A stretch of DNA of 64,000 nucleotides from Mucilaginibacter xinganensis (lineage in GTDB: Bacteria > Bacteroidota > Bacteroidia > Sphingobacteriales > Sphingobacteriaceae): the NCBI GenBank assembly GCA_026225055.1, contig JAMFSA010000200.1, forward strand, positions 1 through 64,000. The letters run 5' to 3'. The notes beneath the pieces are model-generated. The model saw only the letters and a list, made by a program, of their open reading frames with translations, was not told the origin of the DNA and did not search any database. Of this stretch, positions 26,149 to 35,184 are shown piece by piece. Every line of letters begins with the position of its first letter. Within the stretch, counting starts at the first letter, position 1. A program made the position numbers and the translations under genes.

Positions 26149-27433
26149 AAAACCACAGAAAATAGCGGTTATTGGTTTAGGATATGTTGGATTACCGTTA
26201 GCCGTTGCCTTTGCTTACAAATACAAAGTAATTGGTTTCGATATAAATCGTAAGCGCATTGATGAAATAATACGAGGCAAAGATCATACAAATGAGGTGG
26301 GAGTTGAAGAACTCAGTACAGTGTTAACCAATGACTGTACAGCCGAAACAGGCCTTTATTGCACCACCGAAATGGATAAAACACGCGGATGTGGTGTTTT
26401 TATTGTCACTGTTCCAACACCGGTTGATAAAAATAACCGCCCGGATCTGACACCACTTTATAAAGCAAGTGGTATGGTAGGGAAAGTGCTTAAAAAAGGA
26501 GATATTGTAATTTATGAATCAACCGTTTATCCTGGCGTAACTGAGGAGGAATGTGTGCCTGTTCTTGAAAAACATTCAGGACTTAAATTTAATGTTGATT
26601 TTTTTGCAGGCTATTCACCCGAACGCATAAATCCGGGAGATAAGGAGCACACTGTTGTTAATATTAAAAAAGTAACCTCTGGCTCAACTCCTGAAGTGGC
26701 AGAAATTATTGACCAGCTATACAAGTCAGTAATAACCGCTGGCACGCATAAAGCATCATCTATCAAAGTTGCTGAGGCAGCTAAGGTAATTGAAAATTCG
26801 CAACGCGATATTAATATTGCTTTTGTAAATGAATTAGCTAAGATATTTAATAAACTAAATATCAATACTAACGATGTATTGGCAGCGGCAAGTACCAAAT
26901 GGAATTTTTTGAATTTTAAACCTGGTTTAGTAGGCGGCCACTGTATTGGAGTTGATCCTTATTACCTGGCACAAAAAGCCCAGGAGATGGGATATCATCC
27001 TGAAATTATATTAGCCGGGCGGCGCTTAAACGACGGGATGGGTAGCTACGTTGCAGATGAGATCATCAAGTTGATGGTGTTAAAAGGTATTCAAATGTCT
27101 GGAAGTAATGTGCTTATTTTAGGGTTTACGTTTAAAGAAAACTGCCCTGATGTACGTAATACCAAGGTTATTGATATTGTAAGGCGGTTACAAAGCTTTA
27201 AAATAAATGTTACCGTACACGACCCATGGGCAAATGCCGAAACAGTAAAACATGAATATGATATCATTTGCGAAAATGGTTCGGCTAAAAGCCGCCAGTA
27301 CGATGGAATATTGCTGGCTGTGGCTCATGAGATTTTCAGCACCTATGATCTGTCTCCGTTTAAAAAAGAAAATACAGTGGTTTATGATATAAAATCGCTT
27401 CTGCCTGATTTTGCAGTAGATGCCCGTTTGTAG
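26135..27433 (+). CDS. tviB: UDP-N-acetylhexosamine 6-dehydrogenase (TviB/WbpO-like)
   Basis: A 432-residue NAD-dependent enzyme that oxidises C6 of UDP-GlcNAc or UDP-GalNAc to the uronic acid. The Rossmann motif GLGYVGLPLA starts near residue 16. VTVPTPVD, SPERINPGD and the catalytic-cysteine segment GGHCIGVDPYYL (about residue 270) follow. SPERINPGD and the overall pattern place it with TviB/WbpO/CapL rather than UDP-glucose dehydrogenase. It overlaps the UpxY gene by 14 bases. With the TviC-like epimerase two genes downstream it should supply UDP-GalNAcA or UDP-GlcNAcA to the polymer. Confidence 0.88.
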   Translation: MEENKKPQKIAVIGLGYVGLPLAVAFAYKYKVIGFDINRKRIDEIIRGKDHTNEVGVEELSTVLTNDCTAETGLYCTTEMDKTRGCGVFIVTVPTPVDKNNRPDLTPLYKASGMVGKVLKKGDIVIYESTVYPGVTEEECVPVLEKHSGLKFNVDFFAGYSPERINPGDKEHTVVNIKKVTSGSTPEVAEIIDQLYKSVITAGTHKASSIKVAEAAKVIENSQRDINIAFVNELAKIFNKLNINTNDVLAAASTKWNFLNFKPGLVGGHCIGVDPYYLAQKAQEMGYHPEIILAGRRLNDGMGSYVADEIIKLMVLKGIQMSGSNVLILGFTFKENCPDVRNTKVIDIVRRLQSFKINVTVHDPWANAETVKHEYDIICENGSAKSRQYDGILLAVAHEIFSTYDLSPFKKENTVVYDIKSLLPDFAVDARL

Positions 27434-27486
27434 TTTTTTTATTATTACCGATAGGTCAGGGATCATATAGGATCAATATAAAATAA

Positions 27487-28956
27487 ATGAGCTTAATTAA
27501 AAAAGCGGTATCCGGGTTGGGCTGGACATTTACCCAGCAATTTAGCAACCAGTTTATCAGTTTTGTGGTTTCAATTATTCTCGCCCGGTTTTTAGGCCCT
27601 GCTGAATTTGGCCTTATTGGTATGCTGGGCATATTCATCGCCATTGGCAATACTTTAATGGATAGCGGGTTAACATCCTCGTTAATAAGAACCCCGGATG
27701 CTGATCAGAGAGACTACTCAACTGTATTCATGATCAACATCATTGGCAGTGTAATTTTCTATTTGATATTATATTTTGCAGCGCCCTTAATAGCGAGTTT
27801 TTATAAACATGACATACTAACTGCCCTTATCCGTGTTTATGCACTAACGTTTATAATACAAGCATTTGTAGGTGTTCAAAGCACGAGGCTAACTAAAAAG
27901 TTAAATTTTAAAACACAGTTATTAATTCAGATTCCTTCGCTTTTAGGCGGAGGAATTTTAGGGATCACATTAGCAAAATTAGGCTACGGCGCCTGGAGTT
28001 TGGTTTGGATGAGTTTGTTTCAATCACTGATCTCAACAATTTTGCACTGGATCTACGCAGGATGGCGCCCAAGTTTTATTTTAGATAAAAAGTTATTTAA
28101 ATATCATTATGGCTTTGGTTATAAGGTGGCAATATCAAGCCTTGTACAAACTTTTTATACTAATATTTATGCATTAATTATCGGGCGATATTTTTCTGCT
28201 GTGCAAGTGGGGCTTTATACACGCTCTTTGGGCTTAAGGCAGTTACCAATTTCCAATCTTTCTACTGCTATTGGTAAGGTGTCTTTTCCAATGTTGTCTT
28301 CAATTAGCAATGAAGATGCCAGGTTAAAAGCTGCTTATAAAAGGTTAATGCAGCAATTAGTTTTTTGGATATCTCCATTTTTGATATTGCTGGCTGTTAT
28401 TGCTTCACCTTTTATCAGGATACTTTTAGGTGATAAGTGGTTATCTGCGGTTCCATATTTCCAGATTTTATGTATTGCAGGTATTGTATATCCATTAAGA
28501 TTCAACCTGAATATTTTACAGGTTAAAGGCCGCAGCGATATATTGATGAAGCTTGAAATAGTGAAAAAAAGCTATGGAATAGCAGCTGTTATAGCAGCAA
28601 TTCAATTTGGCATATTTGGTTTGTTGTATTGCCAGTTATTGCTTGATGTTTTAGAGTTTTTTGTAAACTCGTTTTACTGCGGCAGAATGATAAACTATTC
28701 GGTAAAAGAACAAGTAAAGGATTTTTCGCCAAGTATATCTTTGGCAGCTGTAGTGGGGGTAGTGGCGTGGAGTTTGGATAAGCGATTCTTTCAGGTTTCG
28801 AATATTAGCGACATTATAAGAATACTGGCAGTATCACTATTATATATGACTGTATATTTAATATTTAGTCTTTTATTAAAGATACCTGCTTTATACGATT
28901 TTAAAAAGATTATCGGTAAGGATATCAATTTTAAGCAAGCTGTACCCAACAGCTGA
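27487..28956 (+). CDS. Wzx-type oligosaccharide flippase (MOP superfamily)
   Basis: A 489-residue inner-membrane protein with about 14 predicted helices. FVVSIILARFLGPAEFGLIGMLGI and the repeat of similar gene halves are typical of the polysaccharide transporter branch of the MOP superfamily (WzxC/TuaB-like). It would flip undecaprenyl-linked repeat units to the periplasmic face. The position between nucleotide-sugar genes and close to a Wzy-like gene is the normal setting. No ABC transporter pair for export is present, so the locus is of the Wzx/Wzy type. Confidence 0.88.
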   Translation: MSLIKKAVSGLGWTFTQQFSNQFISFVVSIILARFLGPAEFGLIGMLGIFIAIGNTLMDSGLTSSLIRTPDADQRDYSTVFMINIIGSVIFYLILYFAAPLIASFYKHDILTALIRVYALTFIIQAFVGVQSTRLTKKLNFKTQLLIQIPSLLGGGILGITLAKLGYGAWSLVWMSLFQSLISTILHWIYAGWRPSFILDKKLFKYHYGFGYKVAISSLVQTFYTNIYALIIGRYFSAVQVGLYTRSLGLRQLPISNLSTAIGKVSFPMLSSISNEDARLKAAYKRLMQQLVFWISPFLILLAVIASPFIRILLGDKWLSAVPYFQILCIAGIVYPLRFNLNILQVKGRSDILMKLEIVKKSYGIAAVIAAIQFGIFGLLYCQLLLDVLEFFVNSFYCGRMINYSVKEQVKDFSPSISLAAVVGVVAWSLDKRFFQVSNISDIIRILAVSLLYMTVYLIFSLLLKIPALYDFKKIIGKDINFKQAVPNS

Positions 28957-29023
28957 TGTTTAAAATACACCAATTATAAAGAAGTATACCAATTATTTCA
29001 CGCCTACATTAATCACAGTAAAG

Positions 29024-30049
29024 ATGAATGATCATTACATCAAATCTTATCATGGAAATCAGGATCTATCGAAATTAAGCTTTTTAGTTACCGGCGGAGC
29101 TGGCTTTATTGGCTCAAACCTGGTTGAGTACCTATTAAAATTTGGTGCCGGGAAGGTGAGGGTGTTGGATAATTTCTCAACAGGGTTTATGCATAATATT
29201 GAACCATTTTTGAGTTATAATAATTTTGAATTAACTGAAGGTGATATACGAGATAGAGCAACTTGTAATAAAGCTACTAAGAGCATCGATTTTGTTTTAC
29301 ATGAAGCCGCTCTCGGATCAGTTCCCAGATCAGTTGCCGATCCGTTTACAACTAATGATGTTAATGTAACCGGCTTTCTTAACATGCTATTAGCGTCCCG
29401 CGATGCAAAAGTTAAACGGGTGGTTTATGCAGCATCTTCCTCAACTTACGGCGATAGCGTTGATTTACCAAAAGTTGAAGAGAAAATTGGCAAGCCGTTA
29501 TCCCCTTATGCTGTAACAAAATATGTAAACGAATTATATGCGGGGGTTTTTGCTTCCTTATATGATATGGAATTGATAGGCCTGAGATACTTTAACGTTT
29601 TTGGCCAGCGACAAGCGCCTAATGGGCAGTATGCAGCTGTAATTCCCAAATTTATTCAAACATTAATAAATCATGATAGTCCTGTAATAAATGGTGACGG
29701 AGATGTATCGCGCGATTTTACATATATAGATAATGTAGTGCAAATGAATATCAAATCACTTTTTATACAAAACCCTGCCGCTGTTAACCAGGTGTTTAAT
29801 GTAGCCTATGGAGAACGGATTACTATAAATCAATTGGTTGGTTATCTAAAGCAGTATCTTTCAAAAATAGACCCTTTAATAGCCGATATTGAAATAATTT
29901 ACGGGCCTAATCGCCCCGGGGATATCAAGCATTCGCTGGCATCAATTCAAAAGGGGAAGGAATTGTTAAACTATAACCCGTCTTTTTCTGTAGAACACGG
30001 ACTCGAAGATGCAGTAGAATGGTATGTAAGCCATGTTGTTAAATGCTAA
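29024..30049 (+). CDS. tviC: UDP-N-acetylglucosamine/uronate 4-epimerase (TviC/WbpP-like SDR)
   Basis: A 341-residue extended short-chain dehydrogenase. The NAD-binding motif TGGAGFIGSN is near residue 23, followed by RVLDNFSTG, and the catalytic Ser and Tyr-x3-Lys are seen in AASSSTYG and PYAVTKYVNE. This matches the WbpP/TviC group, which interconverts UDP-GlcNAc(A) and UDP-GalNAc(A). Together with the TviB-like dehydrogenase it gives a complete route to UDP-GalNAcA. It is 67 bases behind the flippase gene. Confidence 0.86.
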   Translation: MNDHYIKSYHGNQDLSKLSFLVTGGAGFIGSNLVEYLLKFGAGKVRVLDNFSTGFMHNIEPFLSYNNFELTEGDIRDRATCNKATKSIDFVLHEAALGSVPRSVADPFTTNDVNVTGFLNMLLASRDAKVKRVVYAASSSTYGDSVDLPKVEEKIGKPLSPYAVTKYVNELYAGVFASLYDMELIGLRYFNVFGQRQAPNGQYAAVIPKFIQTLINHDSPVINGDGDVSRDFTYIDNVVQMNIKSLFIQNPAAVNQVFNVAYGERITINQLVGYLKQYLSKIDPLIADIEIIYGPNRPGDIKHSLASIQKGKELLNYNPSFSVEHGLEDAVEWYVSHVVKC

Positions 30050-30091
30050 ATGGCATATTAATCATAAGTAAACCATTGTTACATTATAGTT

Positions 30092-31303
30092 ATGCTTAGA
30101 AGAGTACTAATTATTATACTGATGGCTATCTATTTGTATACATTGGTTTTTAATGTATACTTAAACAATTTTGTTATTGGACTTGCTTTGTCCTTTGTTT
30201 TTATGAAAAAAAGAGCAACCATTTTGTTTGGTTGGGAATTTTTATTTTTGTTATTGGGAAATCTTTTTTACTATGTGATTGGGCAATCCGACTTAAAAGC
30301 TTTTTTTCTTAATCTATCGGAAATTTTAACCTGCGGTTTATACTTTAACTTTTTTGTTGGGGAAAGTTATAATCGGTTTAAAGCATCAGTAGTACTATTT
30401 GTATTATCACTTTCTTTTTCTGTAGCATTAATGTTCGCGGATCGTTATTATCCAAATAGTGTGGATATTTATAGGGCTAAATTAATTGGCGGAGACATCG
30501 TACAATCGCCGTCAGGGATATGTGGCAACATGTTTACATTCGGTTACCAGGTTGCAGCTGTTTCTACACTTGTTTTCCTTTACGTTTTATTAATAAAAAA
30601 ACATTTTCTAATAGTTTGGGGTGTTTTTATGTTGGGTACAATATCAATTTTCTATGGTATGCAACGGTCTGCATTTATAGCATTTTCCTTAGCTTCTGTT
30701 ATTTGTGTTATAAAATATTATAAGGCTAAAGCAATTCCGGCAATAGCAGGCGCTGTTATAATCGGGGCACTCTTTTTTGTTTATAGTTCTCAAGGTAGTA
30801 ATGATTCCCAGGGTAATATTTTAACAAAAAACACACAAAATGAGGAAAACGGAGAAGATAGATCCGGATTAATGGTTGAAGATCTTAAGATATATTCAAA
30901 CTATCCGCTGGGGCTGGTCTTTTACAATTTGGAATGGAGTGATGTATCAAAAAATGACCCGGTATTTAGCGGTGGTTTAACATCGCACAATGCATATTTG
31001 ATGTTTTTTACATATTTGGGTCCTTTTTTGGGTATCATATTACTATTAGCTGTTTATAAAAATGTTTACTTGGCATTTAAGCAGGCGTTATCCGGTATTC
31101 ATGACCGGCGAAATGCACTTTTCATAGCATTGTGCTTTGCATTGTTTGCTGCCTCGATAAATGCATTGTTTCATAACGCATGGTTGTTGAATGCTAACGG
31201 GCCTACTATGTTTTTATATTTTGCGGTTATACACTTTAGTAAAGTTTATTATAAAAACACGCAACCTGATAGTTTATTGGGAGTGAAAATACGAACCGTG
31301 TGA
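30092..31303 (+). CDS. Wzy-like O-antigen/EPS polymerase
   Basis: A 403-residue very hydrophobic protein with about 10-11 predicted membrane helices and one larger loop around residues 235-290 (SQGSNDSQGN...SGLMVEDLKIYSNYP), where the periplasmic substrate loop of Wzy polymerases is expected. Sequence conservation in this family is low, and the call rests on topology, the GLTSHNAYLMFFTYLG segment (compare the conserved HN/H motifs of the O-antigen ligase/polymerase family) and locus position. The final four bases overlap the GTG start of the next glycosyltransferase. Confidence 0.75.
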   Translation: MLRRVLIIILMAIYLYTLVFNVYLNNFVIGLALSFVFMKKRATILFGWEFLFLLLGNLFYYVIGQSDLKAFFLNLSEILTCGLYFNFFVGESYNRFKASVVLFVLSLSFSVALMFADRYYPNSVDIYRAKLIGGDIVQSPSGICGNMFTFGYQVAAVSTLVFLYVLLIKKHFLIVWGVFMLGTISIFYGMQRSAFIAFSLASVICVIKYYKAKAIPAIAGAVIIGALFFVYSSQGSNDSQGNILTKNTQNEENGEDRSGLMVEDLKIYSNYPLGLVFYNLEWSDVSKNDPVFSGGLTSHNAYLMFFTYLGPFLGIILLLAVYKNVYLAFKQALSGIHDRRNALFIALCFALFAASINALFHNAWLLNANGPTMFLYFAVIHFSKVYYKNTQPDSLLGVKIRTV

Positions 31304-32358
31304 AAAAGAAAATATTTTTAGTAATTAGCTCACTGGGCCCTGGAGGTTCTGAACGGGTATTTTGGCTACTATCTCAAGGAATAGACAAAAAAAAATATGA
31401 CGTTTCTTTAGTTATTATTGATTCCTCTAAAAAGTTTTTGTCACGAGAAATTGCTGATGTTAATATTATTGATTTAAACACCACCAAGGCATCCAGGTCA
31501 TTTATCAAATTGTATAAATTATTAAATAGTGAAAAACCTTATGCGGTGTTTTCTACCAGTACGCATATCAATTTATTGGTAGCATTTGTAGCGGTTTTTG
31601 TATCTATCCCAAAAGTTATTGCACGTGAATCAAATATTTATTCTGAAATGTCAGAATTTTCTACAAGAAGAGGCCGGATGTTTGGCTATGGTGTAAACCT
31701 ATTATATAAGTGGTTTAATTTTATCGTATGTCAATCAGAAGAAATGGAAGAATCATTTTTAAAAAAATTTGAAATTAAACAGAAAAGGCTGGTTGTAATA
31801 CCCAACCCCGTTTTATCTCCGAAAAATTATAATGCAGTTTTAGCAAATACCGGGGTTGAAAGGTTATTAACGATAGCCCGGCTTTCTCCTGAAAAATCTC
31901 ATTCGCGTTTGTTAAAGATATTTTCAATGTTACCTGAAAAGTACCATTTAACAATAGCCGGCGATGGTGAATGTAGAGATGATATCATTGCCCAGGTAAG
32001 AAAACTAAACTTAGAGCATCGGGTAAGTCTTATAGGTTTGATCAGCAATGTGAACGAAATAATTTCCAAACATGATCTGTTTCTCCTAACCTCTGTTACC
32101 GAGGGATTTCCTAACGCGGCTTTAGAAGCATTGGCAATGGGTGTTCCGGTAATATCATTTAAAGTAGGCGGGATATCTTCAATGATCAGGCCCGGATTTA
32201 ATGGCTATGTAGTCGACCAGGATGATACAGAAGGTTTTGCCCAAAGGATAATTAAAGCGGATTCTATAAAATGGGATCGTAAAAAAATACGGGAAGATGT
32301 GCTGGCACGCTTCTCATTACAGGCTGTTGCCGATCAATACACCGAATTGATAAACTAA
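31300..32358 (+). CDS. Glycosyltransferase family 4
   Basis: A 352-residue cytoplasmic GT-B glycosyltransferase starting from a GTG that overlaps the preceding stop. The N-terminal domain has LGPGGSERVFWLLS, the usual GGxE/R opening of GT4. The C-terminal donor-binding domain has TIARLSPEKSHSRLL, LTIAGDGECRDDI and the E-x7-E motif in SVTEGFPNAALEALAMG. It adds one sugar of the repeat unit, but neither donor nor acceptor can be read. Confidence 0.9.
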   Translation: MKKKIFLVISSLGPGGSERVFWLLSQGIDKKKYDVSLVIIDSSKKFLSREIADVNIIDLNTTKASRSFIKLYKLLNSEKPYAVFSTSTHINLLVAFVAVFVSIPKVIARESNIYSEMSEFSTRRGRMFGYGVNLLYKWFNFIVCQSEEMEESFLKKFEIKQKRLVVIPNPVLSPKNYNAVLANTGVERLLTIARLSPEKSHSRLLKIFSMLPEKYHLTIAGDGECRDDIIAQVRKLNLEHRVSLIGLISNVNEIISKHDLFLLTSVTEGFPNAALEALAMGVPVISFKVGGISSMIRPGFNGYVVDQDDTEGFAQRIIKADSIKWDRKKIREDVLARFSLQAVADQYTELIN

Positions 32359-32373
32359 ATATTTATTACAGCT

Positions 32374-34209
32374 ATGTGTGGCATATACGGTACTACTATA
32401 CCATATGATGATTTTTTGATAAGGCAAAAATTACTCAGAGTAAGTTTCAGAGGGCCTGATTATTCGGCCTTTGAGAGAGTTGACCGGATAGTGTTGGGCC
32501 ATAACAGACTTTCGATCATCGACTTGGATAGCCGCTCGAATCAGCCATTAACCTATAAACATTTAAAAATTGTTTTTAATGGTGAGATATATAATTATAT
32601 AAAGCTAAAGGCCGACCTGATAAGAAAGGGGTTTGTGTTTCAAACAAATTCAGATACTGAGGTAATATGTGCAGCTTATTTGGCATATGGAAAAAAATGT
32701 GTTAATCATTTTAACGGAATGTTTGCCTTTGTAATTTATGATACAAAAGAGCAAACACTCTTCGGCGCTCGCGACAGGCTGGGGAAGAAACCGTTTTACT
32801 ATTATTTGCAGGAAGATGGTTTTGAGTTTGCCAGTCAGCCTTCGCAGATTAAAATAGGTAATCACTTGCAGGTTAATCAACAGGCTATAGCTTCATATTT
32901 AAACTGGAATTATGTGCCAGACGAGTTGTGTATCTACGAAGGCATTAAAAAATTAAAGGCTGGTCATTGCTTTCTATACGAGATAGATTCTTCAACGCTT
33001 AAGGTAGAACGCTATTGGGATGTTGATTTCTTTTGGGAAAACAGGTTTAAAGGTAGCTACAATGAGGCAAAGGAAGAATTAACCGGCATTTTAAATGATA
33101 GTGTTAAAATTCGTTTAAATGCCGATGTGCCTGTCGGGATATTTTTATCAGGAGGTATTGATTCATCGTTGGTTGCCGGTATAGCGGCGGGGATGGGCCA
33201 GCATGTTAGAACTTTTAATATCAGTTTTAACGAAAAAATGTTTGATGAAAGCAATTACGCAACTGCGGTTGCCAATCATTTTAAAACAGATCATCATACA
33301 ATAGAGTGCAGCTATCAAAGCGGGATAGATTTGATAGATAATTATAACTATTACTTTGATGAACCCTTTGCAGATCCGAGTGCTATTCCTTTAATGTTGA
33401 TGGCCAAATACACCAAGCCGTTTGTAACAGTAGTGTTAAGTGGTGATGGCGGCGACGAAAGTTTTTTGGGTTATACCCGTTACCATCAGTTAAATAAAGT
33501 TGCTGCCCTTTATGATAAGCCTGCTATAATCAGGAAATCCATAAGCTGGTTGTTGAGTTTATCGCCCAATTACAGGCACAAGCTTATTGCAATGGGGCTA
33601 AGGCAACGTAATATTACAGCACTATATGTGAGAATGGCAAGTAGTATGGATAAGACATGGTTAGCTAATAATAGTTGTGCCGACAGAAAATCAAGTGAGT
33701 TTATTTTAAAGCATAAGTTGAAACCTTTGATGGAAAAAATATCTGATTATGATATTAAAACCTATTTGAACGATGATATAAATACCAAGGTTGACAGGGC
33801 AACAATGGCTTATGCCCTGGAGGCACGGGCACCTTTGATGGACTACAGGGTGGTTGAATTCGCAAACAGTTTACCAACAAAATTTAAACTGAATGCGGCA
33901 TTAGGGGGTAAGAGTATTTTAAAGGATATCCTGTTTCAAAAAATCCCGGCTCAAATGTTTGATCGTCCCAAAGCTGGCTTTACAGTACCTATTAAAAATT
34001 GGTTTAAAGCAGAGCTGAAAGAGTACGTTTTAGATAATCTTAACGGCAACACATTAAAGGATATTCCCGGGATACATATAGAAAATACAAAAAAAATGAT
34101 TGAAGCACACATGTCAGGCAAAGTTAATCATGCCAGCCAGATATGGTCATTACTGATCCTGAATCAGTGGCTAACGGCAAATAAACGAATTCACCTGGTT
34201 GAAGCATAA
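32374..34209 (+). CDS. asnB: AsnB-type glutamine amidotransferase (asparagine synthase family)
   Basis: A 611-residue two-domain enzyme. The N-terminal glutaminase domain begins MCGIYG with the nucleophilic Cys2 intact and has LGHNRLSIIDL and FNGEIYNY. The synthetase domain holds the ATP-binding PP-loop SGGIDSS near residue 259 and VVLSGDGGDESFLGY. In surface-polysaccharide loci, AsnB-like proteins (for example WbpS and WbtH) amidate an N-acetylgalactosaminuronic acid. The TviB and TviC-like genes in the same operon support that role here, while ordinary asparagine synthesis is the alternative. Tight spacing (15 and 6 bases to neighbours) argues that it belongs to the locus. Confidence 0.88.
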   Translation: MCGIYGTTIPYDDFLIRQKLLRVSFRGPDYSAFERVDRIVLGHNRLSIIDLDSRSNQPLTYKHLKIVFNGEIYNYIKLKADLIRKGFVFQTNSDTEVICAAYLAYGKKCVNHFNGMFAFVIYDTKEQTLFGARDRLGKKPFYYYLQEDGFEFASQPSQIKIGNHLQVNQQAIASYLNWNYVPDELCIYEGIKKLKAGHCFLYEIDSSTLKVERYWDVDFFWENRFKGSYNEAKEELTGILNDSVKIRLNADVPVGIFLSGGIDSSLVAGIAAGMGQHVRTFNISFNEKMFDESNYATAVANHFKTDHHTIECSYQSGIDLIDNYNYYFDEPFADPSAIPLMLMAKYTKPFVTVVLSGDGGDESFLGYTRYHQLNKVAALYDKPAIIRKSISWLLSLSPNYRHKLIAMGLRQRNITALYVRMASSMDKTWLANNSCADRKSSEFILKHKLKPLMEKISDYDIKTYLNDDINTKVDRATMAYALEARAPLMDYRVVEFANSLPTKFKLNAALGGKSILKDILFQKIPAQMFDRPKAGFTVPIKNWFKAELKEYVLDNLNGNTLKDIPGIHIENTKKMIEAHMSGKVNHASQIWSLLILNQWLTANKRIHLVEA

Positions 34210-34215
34210 TACACT

Positions 34216-35142
34216 TTGGCAACCATACTTAATAAGCTGATTGATACTATATTTTGTTCGGATAAATGGAATATTGGATATGTTAACCAAACACCGGGTA
34301 ATCTGATTGAAACCCAAAAAATCAGTAATAATGTTACCTGGTTAAAAGAAAGCAGTGCCGATTATGCGGCAGATCCCTTTGTGTTAGTCCGTAATAAATC
34401 TGTATTGATCTTTTATGAAAATTTAAAAAAGCTGTTTGAAAAAGGTACAATAAATGTAATAAAGGATTTTGATGTTTCCGGCCAAAAAAAAGTGAAAGGT
34501 ATTACTCCGGAAAAGATCCATTTATCGTACCCATATATATTAAAAGAAGATAATAAAATATACTGTATACCCGAAACTGCTGCTGTATCCGAAATTTCAT
34601 TATATGAAGTGGGATTTGAACCGGAAGTGGTTTTTAGTAAAAATAGAACGTTAGTTAAGGGGGAGCCATTTGTTGATAGCTCCATTGTTAAACACAATGA
34701 TAAGTACTGGTTATTTACCAGTGTTAAGAAAAAGCCCGGACAGCTTTTTATATATCATGCGGATGCACTTGATAGCGAGTTTAAGCCCCATAAACTAAAC
34801 CCGATTATAACTGATAAAAAAAGCTACAGGAACGCAGGGGTTATATTTTATGTAAACAACCAATTATACAGGCCTACACAAAACCTGGAGAAAAAATACG
34901 GAGGCTCAATAATGATAAATCAAATTATTGAACTTTCGGAAACTAAATTTTCAAGCGAAAGTAAATTTGAAATTTTACCCTTTGGCCCTTATCATGAAGG
35001 TATTCATAACATCAGTTTAAGTGATAATTTGATTGTTTTTGACGGCAAACGCCGCTATTTTTCTTTAGGCGTACCATTTAAAAAGGCACTTCGCCGGTTA
35101 ATATATTATAGCGAAAAAGCAGTGCCATCTACAAAGGTTTAA
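34216..35142 (+). CDS. Five-bladed beta-propeller protein (GINT1 N-terminal-like), putative glycosyltransferase
   Basis: A 308-residue protein starting at a TTG six bases after the amidotransferase gene. Repeated segments such as YAADPFVLVRNKSVLIFYEN, LSYPYILKEDNKIYCIPE, VDSSIVKHNDKYWLFTSV and YRNAGVIFYVNNQLYRPTQ have the look of GH43-like propeller blades. They match the domain found at the N-terminus of plant glucosamine inositolphosphorylceramide transferase and in many bacterial O-antigen and capsule loci. No signal peptide is visible, so it acts in the cytoplasm. Its reaction is not established, and a sugar or formyl/acyl transfer step is possible. Confidence 0.68.
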   Translation: MATILNKLIDTIFCSDKWNIGYVNQTPGNLIETQKISNNVTWLKESSADYAADPFVLVRNKSVLIFYENLKKLFEKGTINVIKDFDVSGQKKVKGITPEKIHLSYPYILKEDNKIYCIPETAAVSEISLYEVGFEPEVVFSKNRTLVKGEPFVDSSIVKHNDKYWLFTSVKKKPGQLFIYHADALDSEFKPHKLNPIITDKKSYRNAGVIFYVNNQLYRPTQNLEKKYGGSIMINQIIELSETKFSSESKFEILPFGPYHEGIHNISLSDNLIVFDGKRRYFSLGVPFKKALRRLIYYSEKAVPSTKV

Positions 35143-35184
35143 TTCTAAGACTTCAACCATTTCTCACAATAAAATATATAAACT

